Positions 44,722 through 53,743 of a stretch of DNA of 55,883 nucleotides are shown piece after piece. Position numbers and translations under genes: made by a program. The notes beneath the pieces were generated by a model. That model worked only from the letters and a program-made list of their open reading frames with translations. It searched no databases and was not told where the DNA came from. Positions within the stretch are counted from its first letter, which is position 1; each line of letters begins with the position of its first letter. The DNA lies in contig CAYWNA010000065.1 of the NCBI GenBank assembly GCA_964459305.1, forward strand, positions 1 to 55,883, given 5' to 3'. The stretch is from CAYWNA01 sp964459305. GTDB lineage: Bacteria; Planctomycetota; Planctomycetia; Pirellulales; Pirellulaceae.

Positions 44722-45302
44722 TACGCCTGCCACTTCGGATTGTCCACGATGTCAGGCTTGCCGTTTCGGTCGATGACTAGTTTGCGGAATCCCTTGGTCT
44801 CGATCGTGCCGTAATCGTGCCCGGCGTCCGCGCGGAAAGCAAAGAAGGTGACTAGCGTCTCGTCGGATGAGGTGTTGATGCTGCGGTGGGCGTAGCGCGG
44901 CGGAACGTACACGGCGCTTCCCTGCCTCAACTCGCGGGCTTCCCAGTCGCCTTCGGGATTCTCCATCAGCATGCAACCTCGGCCGTGGAGGCAATAGTAC
45001 ACCTCGCCGGTTTCGAGGATCGTGTGGAAATGGCCCTTGGTCATGAAATACTCGTCGCCGACCTTGCCGGGGTAGACGATGCTTGTGCCAAATGCGATTT
45101 CGCCTGACTCCTCCGGTAGCCCCAAGTCGTAGAACTCGTAGACGAGCGGATCGTCGCCGTCGAGCATCTTCGTGTACGCGTCGTCGTCGGCGTACATGCC
45201 TTTCATCTTCGAGAGGTATCGCTGGGTGGCGCTCTTTTCCGGCGACAGGCCGGTTTCCATGTCAAAAGCGATCAGTAGAGATCTCAAGTCGTCCGTACTC
45301 AT
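44721..45302 (-). CDS. pgiA: Cupin-type glucose-6-phosphate isomerase
   Basis: 193 residues from the ATG at 45302, behind GGAGAAG; a GTG six bases earlier overlaps the upstream stop. The blocks YEFYDLGLPEESGEIAFGTS, GKVGDEYFMTKGHFHTILET, GEVYYCLHGRGCMLMENPEG and VYVPPRYAHRSINTSSDETL match archaeal-type cupin phosphoglucose isomerases. Metal ligands are the two His of GHFH, the Glu of ETGE and the His of PRYAHR. It interconverts glucose 6-phosphate and fructose 6-phosphate. Coupled to the FGGY kinase, so it may serve sugar catabolism from an outside substrate. Confidence 0.88.
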   Translation of the reverse strand: MSTDDLRSLLIAFDMETGLSPEKSATQRYLSKMKGMYADDDAYTKMLDGDDPLVYEFYDLGLPEESGEIAFGTSIVYPGKVGDEYFMTKGHFHTILETGEVYYCLHGRGCMLMENPEGDWEARELRQGSAVYVPPRYAHRSINTSSDETLVTFFAFRADAGHDYGTIETKGFRKLVIDRNGKPDIVDNPKWQA

Positions 45303-45304
45303 TG

Positions 45305-46795
45305 TCACTTCTCCATCCAGAAACCGAGCATGTGATTGTAGACTCGGATGAATTCCACCTGGGCGGCGTCATAGGCCTGGAAAGTGTTCGTATCGGGCTG
45401 AACCGCCCGTGCCGCGGCCCTTCTCTCGATGGCGGCCGCGGCCAGGTCGTCGATCAGCCCGATGCCGGCGGTTGCCAGCAGCGCGGCGCCCTTCAACCCG
45501 GCCTCTGGTTCATCCGACAACTCCAGCGGCGACCGCGTGACGTTGGCCTTGATTTGGTTCCACAATTCGTTGCGCGTTCCGCCCCCGACGCTGAGGATTT
45601 TTTTCACGTTCAACCCGCGCTCGCGGAAGATCGCCACATCCTTGCCCATCGCCAGCCCCACACCTTCCATGACAGCGCGGACAAAGTGCGGTGCCGAATG
45701 GTTCAACGAGATGCCAAAGTAGCCGCCGTGCGAACTGATGTTTTCTCGTCGCCGCTCGCCCAGCATGTATGGGAAGAACAGCAGACCGTCGCTGCCGGGC
45801 GGCGCTTCGGAGGCCATCTCGATCAGCTCGTCGTACGAGACCTCTCGACCGATGACGGAGCCGACCAGATCTTTGCACCACTTCATGCTCAGGCCCCCGC
45901 AGTCGAGGATGGTGAATGGGATCCAGCCGTCCACCGCGTGGCGGAGGTTCTGTATGGCGGGGTCGACCAGCGGATTTTCACTGTGAGCGGCCAGCAGCGT
46001 ACTGGTGCCCGTCACGTCAGCGGTCACGCCATGGCCGACGATGCCAAAGCCCAGCATGGATACGGGGAAGTCACCGCCGCCGGCGACCACAGGCGTACCT
46101 TCGCGCAAGCCAGTCACTTTGGCGGCTGCCCCGGTAACGCGTCCGATTACCTCATGCGATGCGTGGACCGGAGCGAATTTCGCCAGGTCCACACCCACGG
46201 CTTCGGCCAGTTCGCGGGAGTAGGCGTCGCGTTCGCAATCCCACAGGAATGAGCCCGATGCCTCGCTCGGATCGGCCGCTGCCACGCCCGTTAAACGATA
46301 GTTAATGAAGTCCTTGGGAACAAGGAAACATTGAGCCCGTTCGTAAACGGCCGGCTCGTTGTCGACATGCCAACGGACTTTCAAACCGACCCAAGCGGGA
46401 TTGATGGAACTGCCGGCGATAGCGGCCAGTCGTGTCTCGTCGTGCTGCGAGCGCACGGCTTCCACCTGCGGCTGGCAACGTTTGTCGCACCACAACTGGA
46501 CCCATTCGGTGGTCACGGCGCCTTGCTCGTCGACGCCTACCGGGCCGTGCATCTGGCCACACGTGCCGATGGCTGCAATCGTCTCCGAGCCCACGCCCGT
46601 TTCGTTCAGAATGTCGCGGATCGCCTGGCACGTCTCGCTCCACCAGTCGTCAGGTCGCTGCTGCGCCCAACTGGGCTGAGGGCTGTCCACCTCATGCTTG
46701 ACCTGGGCGATTCCGAGGATCTTGCCATCGGCCGTCAATACGGATGACCGCACGCTTTGCGTACCGATATCCAAAGCCAGGATATTGTTGGCCAT
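45305..46795 (-). CDS. xylB: FGGY-family carbohydrate kinase, xylulokinase-like
   Basis: 496 residues from the ATG at 46795 (AAGGA upstream); a longer start adds only nine residues. The ATPase fold is visible: ILALDIGTQSVRSSVLTADG (phosphate 1), IGTCGQMHGPVGVD (substrate loop), CFLVPKDFINYRLTGVAAAD, then DVTGTSTLLAAHSENPLVD and ILSVGGGTRNELWNQIKANV (adenosine site). GQMHG is the xylulokinase-type signature and Asp in the substrate region is present. Phosphorylates a ketopentose or related sugar. Cotranscribed with the isomerase three bases downstream. Confidence 0.87.
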   Translation of the reverse strand: MANNILALDIGTQSVRSSVLTADGKILGIAQVKHEVDSPQPSWAQQRPDDWWSETCQAIRDILNETGVGSETIAAIGTCGQMHGPVGVDEQGAVTTEWVQLWCDKRCQPQVEAVRSQHDETRLAAIAGSSINPAWVGLKVRWHVDNEPAVYERAQCFLVPKDFINYRLTGVAAADPSEASGSFLWDCERDAYSRELAEAVGVDLAKFAPVHASHEVIGRVTGAAAKVTGLREGTPVVAGGGDFPVSMLGFGIVGHGVTADVTGTSTLLAAHSENPLVDPAIQNLRHAVDGWIPFTILDCGGLSMKWCKDLVGSVIGREVSYDELIEMASEAPPGSDGLLFFPYMLGERRRENISSHGGYFGISLNHSAPHFVRAVMEGVGLAMGKDVAIFRERGLNVKKILSVGGGTRNELWNQIKANVTRSPLELSDEPEAGLKGAALLATAGIGLIDDLAAAAIERRAAARAVQPDTNTFQAYDAAQVEFIRVYNHMLGFWMEK

Positions 46796-46850
46796 TCCTT
46801 CATTTTCCTCCCGGTACCGCACTCGGCAGTTGGCTTCCAGAGGGCGAGCG

Positions 46851-46866
46851 GGGGACGTGAGTCCCC
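46851..46866. repeat. Small palindrome near the kinase start
   Basis: GGGGAC/GTCCCC around GTGA. A similar hairpin GCGGGC/GCCCGC around TTAC is at 46966-46981. Both lie between purD and the kinase gene and resemble short palindromes common in planctomycetes; no function can be assigned. Confidence 0.4.
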
Positions 46867-47011
46867 TGATTCTTCGGGCGTAGCTCCTGTGGCATAGTAT
46901 TCGTCAGATCCCACCACCGGCAGATTCCACGATCCGAAAACACGCACCTTCGGAGCGACAAATCAGCGGGCTTACGCCCGCCGCTCGCCAGGATTTCTGC
47001 AACATTAGGAT

Positions 47012-48301
47012 TCACTGCAGCGCCTTGTCTGAGATATCCTTCCGGCACCAGGCTCCATCCCAACGGATGCATTTGACGGCAGTGTAAGCCTGCAGCTTTG
47101 CGGTGGAAATGGAATCGCCCAACGCGGTGACACCCAGCACGCGCCCGCCGCTGGTGACGACATCGACGCCAGAAGTTGCCGTTCCCGCGTGGAAGACTTT
47201 CACATCCGGCAACGCCGCCGCTTCGTCTAACCCTCGGATCGGCTTACGCTTTTCGTAACTGCCTGGATAGCCCTCGCTGGCCATCACAACACACACGGCC
47301 GGGCGAGGATCCCACTCGAGCCCACCAAGCTCCTCCAGCCGGTCGTCGACTGCCGCATCCAGGACATCAACAAGATCCGTCTTCAGACGCATTAGCAATG
47401 GCTGGCATTCCGGATCGCCAAACCGGACGTTGTACTCCAGCACCTTCGGCCCTTGTTTTGTCATCATAAGTCCGGCGTACAGTACGCCTTTGAACGGTGT
47501 CCTTCCGCGCTTCATCGCATGGACGGTGGGGACAAGCACGTGTTCCTCGATCCAATGCAACATTTCATTGTCCACCACGGGCGCCGGGCAGTACGCGCCC
47601 ATGCCGCCGGTGTTGGGCCCTTTGTCGCCGTCGAGGGCCGGCTTGTGGTCCTGGGCCGGCGGAAGCGTGACGATCGTGCGGCCATCGGTGATCGCCAGTA
47701 CGCTCGCCTCTTGCCCATCCAACCGCTCTTCGATCACCATGGCGTCGCCGGCATCGCCGAATTCGCGTTGGCGGGCAACCCGGTCGATCGCGTCCAACGC
47801 TTCTTGGCGAGTGGAACAGACGATGACACCTTTGCCTGCCGCCAGACCATCGGCTTTGACAACGAGCGGAACGTCCTGGTCGCCGTCGGGATATCGGTCT
47901 TCTACGAAACGGGTAGCGCTGTCCGCGTCGCGGAACACTTGATAGTCGCCGGACGGCACATCTGCCGAGCGCAGGAGGTCTTTGCAGAATACCTTGCTGG
48001 ATTCCAGTTGAGCAGCAGCCTTGGATGGCCCAAATACCCGCAGCTTGGCTTCCTGAAACGCATCCACGATCCCGGCGGCCAATGGTGCCTCGGGACCAAC
48101 CACTGTCAGGCCGACATTGTTGGAACGGGCGAAATCCATCAGTCTGGGAAAATCCGCGGCGGCTATATCAATGTTCTCGCCGTCAAGCGCCGTCCCCGCA
48201 TTACCCGGAGCGGCAAACACGCGGTCGACCCGCGAGCTTTGGGCAATTTTCCATACGAGCGCATGCTCGCGACCACCGTTACCGACGACGAGTACGTTCA
48301 T
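47012..48301 (-). CDS. purD: Phosphoribosylamine-glycine ligase
   Basis: 429 residues from the ATG at 48301 (AAGGACGCC upstream), which gives the family N-terminus MNVLVVGNGGREHALVWKIA. It joins glycine to phosphoribosylamine in purine synthesis. ATP-grasp features: PLVVKADGLAAGKGVIVCST (about 136-155), DGRTIVTLPPAQDHKPALDG, DKGPNTGGMGAYCPAPVVDN and LEYNVRFGDPECQPLLMRLK. The length and motif set are normal. It stands alone between repeat-rich gaps. Confidence 0.96.
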   Translation of the reverse strand: MNVLVVGNGGREHALVWKIAQSSRVDRVFAAPGNAGTALDGENIDIAAADFPRLMDFARSNNVGLTVVGPEAPLAAGIVDAFQEAKLRVFGPSKAAAQLESSKVFCKDLLRSADVPSGDYQVFRDADSATRFVEDRYPDGDQDVPLVVKADGLAAGKGVIVCSTRQEALDAIDRVARQREFGDAGDAMVIEERLDGQEASVLAITDGRTIVTLPPAQDHKPALDGDKGPNTGGMGAYCPAPVVDNEMLHWIEEHVLVPTVHAMKRGRTPFKGVLYAGLMMTKQGPKVLEYNVRFGDPECQPLLMRLKTDLVDVLDAAVDDRLEELGGLEWDPRPAVCVVMASEGYPGSYEKRKPIRGLDEAAALPDVKVFHAGTATSGVDVVTSGGRVLGVTALGDSISTAKLQAYTAVKCIRWDGAWCRKDISDKALQ

Positions 48302-48682
48302 TTCAGGCGTCCTTCCTTGTCGAGCGTTAGGGTTCTTTGGTTTTGGGATACGCACACGGAGCGCGTCCTGCAGTTCTGTAGGGTGGGCCAAGTCTTCGCG
48401 GCCCACCGGAAACCGCCCACCAGTCAATCACGCATCCATCGATCGTACGACAGAGCCGATCAGAATCGAGAACCCATTCCGGTGGGCCTACCGGATTGTG
48501 CTGACTCAAGTTCTCGGCTGCTGGACGTTTCGCTGATTCTAAGAGGACGAGTCCGTTCCGTGAAGGCACCTGCGCGTTTCCCAAGAACTCGCTTGCAGGG
48601 CCGGTTGCAGGTGGCTGTCAGACCCGTAGGATCCAACGTATCTAAATATATCGATGCATCGGCAAAAGGGGGCTTTCCGCTG
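48302..48682. other. Intergenic region with hairpins, no gene seen
   Basis: A hairpin GGTGGGCC/GGCCCACC at 48382-48407 is followed by a partial copy GGTGGGCCTACCGG near 48481. These look like fragments of a dispersed 'GGTGGGCC' repeat. Plus-strand frames through this stretch are antisense to purD further upstream and were rejected. The promoter of the gene at 48683 should lie in the last 80 bases. Confidence 0.5.
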
Positions 48683-49753
48683 ATGATTGGTAGGCGCACT
48701 CTATCGGCCGTCTTAGCTCTTTTCCTGTCCACGCCGCTTCTCGCAACTGCCGAAAAGACTGCCAAGCTGGAGTCAGAGCTCAAAGACGACGAAGCTGCTC
48801 TTCCCGACGAGGTGGCCCGGTGGGAGGTTGAGCAGAAGAAGAATTCCGTGAACTGGGTGACGCTCGACCCGCGCGAGCTGAAGGCCACAAACGGCGCCGA
48901 AGTGGCAAAGCAGGAAGATCTTTCTGTCTACGCATCCGGAAAGAACGACAAGGGCCAATACACGTTTGTCGCCGAGACGGATCTGAATAGCATCACGGAA
49001 ATTCGGCTGGAAATGCTGGCGGACGAGCGTCTGCCGTCGGGCGGGCCGGGACGCGCCGCAGGCGGGAATTTTGTGCTCACCGAATTCGAGTTGACGGCAG
49101 CCCCTAAGTCAAACCTTGAATCAGCCAAGAAGATCCAGTTGCAGAAGCCCATGGCCGATTTCAGCCAGGACAGCTACAACATCAAGACGGCCATCGATGG
49201 CCAGATGCCCGCAGCCAACAACGGCTGGGCCGTGTCGCCCAACAACGGAATTACGCACTGGGCGACGTTCGAACTGAAGGATGCCCTCGCCTTTAGCGAT
49301 ACGGCGGTGTTGACGTTTACACTTGACCAACAGTATCAGGACAAGAGTCACTCAATCGGCAGATTTCGCATATCCGTGACCAACGACGAGCGGCCGGTGG
49401 GATTGGGCCTGCCGCAGAGCATCGCCGATATTCTGCTGGCGACGGCGGAGACGAGGACGGAACAGCAACAGGACGATCTAATGGAATTCTTCAAGAATCA
49501 GGACGCCGAACTAACGAAGAAGGCGGCGGCCCTCTTGGAGAGCACAAAGCCGTTACCGGTCGACCCGAAACTGAAGCAGTTGAAGGAAGATGTGGAGTAC
49601 ACAAAGAGACCGATACCGGAAGACAACCAACTGGCGCAGTTGAAGTGTGACTTGGCCGAAAGCAGCAAGCAACTCGCCAACCGGCGTCTGACAGCCGCTC
49701 AAGATCTAGCCTGGGCGCTGATCAACAGCCCGGCGTTTTTGTTCAATCATTAG
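48683..49753 (+). CDS. Secreted protein carrying only the tail regions of a PSCyt/PSD1 protein
   Basis: 356 residues. A signal peptide (RTLSAVLALFLSTPLLATAE) leads into NWVTLDPRELKATNGAEVAK, FVAETDLNSITEIRLEMLAD and GPGRAAGGNFVLTEFELTAA. These resemble the discoidin-like middle region of planctomycete PSCyt2-PSD1 proteins. The end LTAAQDLAWALINSPAFLFN H is their C-terminal signature. The heme (PSCyt1), DUF1549 and main DUF1553 domains are absent. It precedes a DUF1501 gene, the usual partner, so it looks like an internal-deletion derivative still kept in frame. It could be a working short form or a decaying gene. Confidence 0.7.
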   Translation: MIGRRTLSAVLALFLSTPLLATAEKTAKLESELKDDEAALPDEVARWEVEQKKNSVNWVTLDPRELKATNGAEVAKQEDLSVYASGKNDKGQYTFVAETDLNSITEIRLEMLADERLPSGGPGRAAGGNFVLTEFELTAAPKSNLESAKKIQLQKPMADFSQDSYNIKTAIDGQMPAANNGWAVSPNNGITHWATFELKDALAFSDTAVLTFTLDQQYQDKSHSIGRFRISVTNDERPVGLGLPQSIADILLATAETRTEQQQDDLMEFFKNQDAELTKKAAALLESTKPLPVDPKLKQLKEDVEYTKRPIPEDNQLAQLKCDLAESSKQLANRRLTAAQDLAWALINSPAFLFNH

Positions 49754-49776
49754 CTTTCGGCTGTCAGCGGTCAGCT
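49752..49776. repeat. Left arm of inverted repeats flanking the four-helix-bundle gene
   Basis: Starts AGCTTTCGGCTGTCAGCGGT and overlaps the stop codon of the preceding gene. Its complement (AGCTGACCGCTGA, then later CCGAAAGC) recurs at 50240-50278, on the other side of the four-helix-bundle gene. Confidence 0.65.
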
Positions 49777-49892
49777 ATCAGCCATCAGGAACAGAGAAGA
49801 AGACGGCACTGGCTTGAAATCAGTGGAGGAGGACGACCAGAATCTACGTGTTGTTTTGTCTAACACTCCTCACGCGTAGAGAAGGTGTCGCA

Positions 49893-50252
49893 GTGAAGGA
49901 CTTTCGAAAACTCAAGGTTTGGGAGAAGGCTCATCAATTGACGTTGGAGGTGTATCGAGTCACGCGGAAATTTCCGTCGGAAGAACGCTATGGTCTAACG
50001 AGCCAAATCCGTCGGGTCTGCACTTCGATCGCGTCGAATATCGCGGAAGGTTGTGGCCGAAGCGGCGACGCTGAATTAGCTCGTTTCATGGAAATCGCGA
50101 TGGGCTCGGCGAGTGAAGTGGAATATCAGAACCTGCTCGCGCGTGACGTCCGTTTCATCGCGGAGAGTGAACACGACAGTATCCACGGGCAGGTGAGCGA
50201 GGTAAAACGCATGCTCACATCGTTCATACAGAAGCTGAGAGCTGACCGCTGA
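49893..50252 (+). CDS. Four-helix-bundle protein (23S rRNA intervening-sequence/S23 family)
   Basis: 119 residues from a GTG at 49893 (GAAGGTG upstream). The blocks FRKLKVWEKAHQLTLEVYRV, FPSEERYGLTSQIRRVCTSI and ASNIAEGCGRSGDAELARFM are the conserved core of the family, which also includes the avd accessory protein of diversity-generating retroelements. No reverse transcriptase or variable repeat is nearby. The gene is enclosed by inverted repeats, and the right arm forms its last codons and stop. It separates two genes that are usually neighbours (PSD1-type and DUF1501), so it looks like an inserted module. Confidence 0.88.
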   Translation: MKDFRKLKVWEKAHQLTLEVYRVTRKFPSEERYGLTSQIRRVCTSIASNIAEGCGRSGDAELARFMEIAMGSASEVEYQNLLARDVRFIAESEHDSIHGQVSEVKRMLTSFIQKLRADR

Positions 50253-50278
50253 AAGCTGATTGCCGACGGCCGAAAGCA
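50240..50278. repeat. Right arm of inverted repeats flanking the four-helix-bundle gene
   Basis: AGCTGACCGCTGA is complementary to the inner part of 49752-49776. After a 17-base interruption, CCGAAAGC pairs with its outer part. The arm overlaps the TGA of the enclosed gene. Confidence 0.65.
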
Positions 50279-50303
50279 GACCGCACACAAAAGGAGAGAC
50301 GTT

Positions 50304-51773
50304 ATGCTCGTCATCCCAGGACAAGCCGGGAAGGACTTATGCGACGGTCACCTCGGGATCACTCGCCGCGATCTGTTGAGGGTTGGCGGTTCGGGGATAC
50401 TGGGGCTGACGCTGGGCTCGATGTTTCGGCTGAAGGCCCAGGCGAAAGAAGCGACGGCTTCGGGGGGGGGCGGTTGGGGATCGGCCAAGAGCATCATTAT
50501 GTGCTACTTGCAGGGCGGGCCCAGTCATTTGGATTTGTGGGACCCCAAAGAGAACGTCCCCGACAACGTGCGCAGCGCGTTCAAGCCGATTTCTACCAAA
50601 TTGCCTGGTGTGAAGTTCACCGAGAACCTGCCACGGTTGGCCCAGGTGAACGACAAGTTCACCATGATTCGGTCGATGAGTTACACGCCCAATGGATTGT
50701 TCAACCACACAGCGGCGATCTACCAGATGATGACGGGCTACACGACCGACAAGGTTAGTCCGTCGGGACAATTGGAGCCACCCAGCCCCAAAGACTTTCC
50801 CAATTTCGGGTCCCAGATAGTGCGTCTTCAACCGCCAACGGAGCCGATGCTGCCATTTGTGATGTTGCCGCGTCCACTCCAAGAGAGCAATGTGGTGGGC
50901 AAAGGGGGAACGGCCGGTTTTCTGGGCAAGGCGTTTGACCCGTATGCGCTTTTCCCCGATGGCGACGACATGGACATGAAAAAGATGGATCGCATCCGCT
51001 TCGACGACCTGAAGCTGCGGCCCGAGGTATTCGCCACGCGACTCGAACGACGAGCCCGCCTGCGCGAGGTGATCAACGCCGGAATGCCAGCCATCGACAA
51101 GGCGGTCGCCGACTACAACCTGGACGAGTACTACGATCGCGCGCTGAATCTGATCGTCTCAGGCCGGGCTCGCGAAGCGTTCGATCTGAGCCAGGAGCCC
51201 AAGAGCATCCGCGACACGTACGGCAGGAACACTTACGGACAGAGCTGCCTGCTTGCCCGGCGGCTGGTCGAAGCAGGCACGCGGGTGGTCGAAGTGATTT
51301 GGCCCAAGGTCGCCAATTCCGACAATCACTCTTGGGATCACCACACGGGGCTGACAAAGCGCATGAAGGACCAGTCTGCCCCGATGTTGGACACGGGACT
51401 TTCCGCGCTGATCACCGACCTTGATGAACGAGGCCTATTGGATGAGACCTTGGTTGTGGCCGTCGGTGAATTCGGCCGCAGCCCTCAGAAAGGGGTGAGC
51501 ACATCGGGCAATGGCAATAGCGCCGACGGTCGCGACCATTGGCCCTATTGCTACACGGCAATGATCGCTGGGGCCGGCATCAAACGCGGCTACGTTCACG
51601 GTCGATCGGACAAGACAGGCTCGGCGCCGCTGGAAGATCCCGTTCATCCCGGGCAGCTCTTGGCGTCGATCTATCACGCCTTTGGCATCAATCCAGAAAC
51701 GATCGTGTACAATCACCTTAACCAACCTCGTGAACTGGTCAAAGCCGCAGCCGTGACTTCACTGTTTGCGTGA
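50304..51773 (+). CDS. DUF1501-family secreted protein
   Basis: 489 residues; AAAGGAGAG ribosome site. A twin-arginine-like signal (GITRRDLLRVGGSGILGLTL) sits at about 18-37. Family blocks: SIIMCYLQGGPSHLDLWDPK, FTMIRSMSYTPNGLFNHTAA, SDNHSWDHHTGLTKRMKDQS, LLDETLVVAVGEFGRSPQKG and NGNSADGRDHWPYCYTAMIA. These alkaline-phosphatase/sulfatase-like proteins are very numerous in planctomycetes and usually pair with PSCyt/PSD1 proteins. Substrate unknown. The upstream PSD1-type partner here is shortened and separated by an inserted gene. Confidence 0.94.
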   Translation: MLVIPGQAGKDLCDGHLGITRRDLLRVGGSGILGLTLGSMFRLKAQAKEATASGGGGWGSAKSIIMCYLQGGPSHLDLWDPKENVPDNVRSAFKPISTKLPGVKFTENLPRLAQVNDKFTMIRSMSYTPNGLFNHTAAIYQMMTGYTTDKVSPSGQLEPPSPKDFPNFGSQIVRLQPPTEPMLPFVMLPRPLQESNVVGKGGTAGFLGKAFDPYALFPDGDDMDMKKMDRIRFDDLKLRPEVFATRLERRARLREVINAGMPAIDKAVADYNLDEYYDRALNLIVSGRAREAFDLSQEPKSIRDTYGRNTYGQSCLLARRLVEAGTRVVEVIWPKVANSDNHSWDHHTGLTKRMKDQSAPMLDTGLSALITDLDERGLLDETLVVAVGEFGRSPQKGVSTSGNGNSADGRDHWPYCYTAMIAGAGIKRGYVHGRSDKTGSAPLEDPVHPGQLLASIYHAFGINPETIVYNHLNQPRELVKAAAVTSLFA

Positions 51774-51817
51774 CGAGCAGAGGCAAGCATGGGCCGAGAT
51801 ATATGAGTCCGATGTTC

Positions 51818-51876
51818 GTGGGATAGGCTTCCAGCCTGTCGACGGAATGACCTGACAGGCTGGAAGCCTATCCCAC
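51818..51876. terminator. Perfect 23-bp inverted repeat, probable terminator
   Basis: 51818-51840 (starting GTGGGATAGGCTTCCAGC) is exactly complementary to 51854-51876 around a 13-base loop, 45 bases after the DUF1501 stop. It could end that transcript. The same 'GTGGGATAGGCTTCC' sequence is recalled as a dispersed planctomycete repeat. Confidence 0.55.
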
Positions 51877-52042
51877 GGCTCGACGACCGAAGCCTACCCG
51901 TCTTGCGACATCTGTTTCTCGGAAGATGCTAAACGACGCTCGTCCATTTTTGCGTTGACCGGTTGTCGCGCATGCGCGATAACTCTATCTTCATCTTCCT
52001 GTCATCAATCCTTCTGCCCTTTGCTCCCTTACGAGTCGCCAG

Positions 52043-53224
52043 ATGAACGTTTTCGATTTCTTCAGTGTGCCTCGAATTGTTTTCGGATGTGGCACCTTAG
52101 ACCGCATCGGCGAATTGTTGACGCCACTCGGTCGAACGGCGATGGTCGTCACCAATTCGGGCGAGCCAGGTGACGGTGGGCTCGTGGATCGGATGGCCAG
52201 CCTGCTTGCTGCATCGGGCGTGGAATCGTACTACTTTCGCCAGCGAGGTGAACCGAGTGTCGAGGACGTCGAGTACGCCCTGGAAATCGCACGCCGCGAG
52301 TCGTGCGATGCGGTCATCGGCCTCGGCGGCGGAAGCGCTGTCGATGCAGCCAAGGCGGTTGCCGGTCTCTTGACCAACGGAGGATCGCCGCTGGACTACA
52401 TGGAGGTGATCGGCAAGGGACAGAAGCTGGCGCAACCTGCTGCGGCGTGGATAGCCGTGCCAACAACCGCCGGCACGGGGGCCGAAGTCACTCGCAATGC
52501 CGTCATCGGCTGCCCGGAAAAGCAATTCAAGGCCAGCCTCCGCAGCGAGCACTTGATGGCGAGGATCGCCTTGGTAGATCCCGAACTTGGGGTAACCGTC
52601 CGCCCGGAGATCACGGCCCGCAGCGGCATGGACGCGTTGTGCCAATTGATTGAATCGTACACCTCGAACAAAGCCCAGCCGATCACCGATGCGTTGGCTT
52701 TGCAGGGGATCTCGCTGGCGGCACCGGCGCTTGCGCGAGCGTTCTCGGATGGCGGCGACGTGGAGGCCCGCGAGGACATGGCGATGGCAGCGCTAATGAG
52801 TGGAATTACGCTGACGAACGTCGGGCTGGGCGCCGTTCACGGGTTTGCGGCACCAGCCGGAGCGAATTATCCCATCCCCCACGGCAGTCTCTGCGCGGTC
52901 CTGCTGCCGCACGTCGTATCGGCGAACGTAGCCGCATTGCGAGCCAAATCGACGGAACATCCTTGGCTGGAAAAATACGAGGCAATCGGCCGAGCATTAG
53001 CTGGTGATGATAGCCTCCGAGGCCAGGCAGCGACCGATGCGGGGACCAAATGTCTAAGCGACCTTGTCGAGGGGCTGAAGATCCCAGGTTTGCGGGCATT
53101 CGAATTCCAGCCGGAACGCTTCGCAGAACTTGTCGGCCTGGCTCAGAAGGCGAGCAGCATGCGTTACAACCCCGTCGTTCTCACTGACGACGTCCTGCTG
53201 GACATCCTGCACCAAGCGTGGTGA
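52043..53224 (+). CDS. Iron-containing (group III) alcohol dehydrogenase
   Basis: 393 residues. NAD-binding block DAVIGLGGGSAVDAAKAVAG (about 93-112), then IAVPTTAGTGAEVTRNAVIG (about 137-156). Metal site residues: Asp in ALVDPELGVTVRPEI, then the His of GAVHGFAAPAGANYPIPHGS. It oxidises alcohols or reduces aldehydes; the substrate cannot be told. The ribosome site is weak. It ends immediately before the oppositely oriented SUMF1 remnant. Confidence 0.92.
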   Translation: MNVFDFFSVPRIVFGCGTLDRIGELLTPLGRTAMVVTNSGEPGDGGLVDRMASLLAASGVESYYFRQRGEPSVEDVEYALEIARRESCDAVIGLGGGSAVDAAKAVAGLLTNGGSPLDYMEVIGKGQKLAQPAAAWIAVPTTAGTGAEVTRNAVIGCPEKQFKASLRSEHLMARIALVDPELGVTVRPEITARSGMDALCQLIESYTSNKAQPITDALALQGISLAAPALARAFSDGGDVEAREDMAMAALMSGITLTNVGLGAVHGFAAPAGANYPIPHGSLCAVLLPHVVSANVAALRAKSTEHPWLEKYEAIGRALAGDDSLRGQAATDAGTKCLSDLVEGLKIPGLRAFEFQPERFAELVGLAQKASSMRYNPVVLTDDVLLDILHQAW

Positions 53225-53239
53225 GGTTCCGTCTCGCCT

Positions 53240-53580
53240 ACTTTTCCGGTGGTGTCAATCCTGCAACCGGCTTCGCATCGTTCAGCGTAAACTTGCGGTC
53301 CTTCGTCGTCGTTACGATCCTCTTCACCCGCCGGGCTGCCCATCTTGAACCGTCCGCCGGGAATGGGGATCATCTCGAAGCGGGCGGTCTTGCCGCCGTA
53401 GCGGATTTCCTCGGTGTACGGCTTCATGGATGAATCGGTCTGTGGCTCAACTGCTGCTGGGTCATCGGACTCGGCGGCCACCGCCATCGCAACAAGCGCC
53501 ACGGTCAGGATCGAGACCACGATGGAACGGCGGGATTGCATCAAGGCATGATTGTGAATGGTCATTACACTGGTTCTCAT
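53240..53580 (-). pseudogene. Truncated SUMF1/formylglycine-generating-enzyme-like gene
   Basis: A signal peptide (SIVVSILTVALVAMAVAAES) and the family opening RFEMIPIPGGRFKMGSPAGE, then EDRNDDEGPQ, are intact. After that the family motif (HKVxxxPFWMGKxEVT) is missing and the frame drifts. A shift of one base gives KFTLNDAKPVAGLTPPEK and a stop, which may belong to another gene's end. The catalytic cysteines of the domain are absent, so no enzyme can be made. Confidence 0.6.
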
Positions 53581-53743
53581 TGCCCCTGGAATGAAACGTC
53601 CAACACGGCTACCCTGTTGTACAGGATACGTCTTGATTCGTTCAAGGGTCCCATGTTCGTGCGTTGTTATTCCGGTCCGGCGTAATAATGACACGTGGGC
53701 CGATCCTTACCGGCAGCGGTTTTACTTCTAGTGCGAGACCAAA

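Noticed and set aside
47453..48682. N-terminal extension of the gene at 48683 by about 410 codons
   Set aside because: It is antisense to purD; the ATG at 48683 opens directly onto a signal peptide.
49893..50252. avd gene of a diversity-generating retroelement
   Set aside because: No reverse transcriptase, template repeat or variable repeat is nearby; the S23-type assignment is enough.
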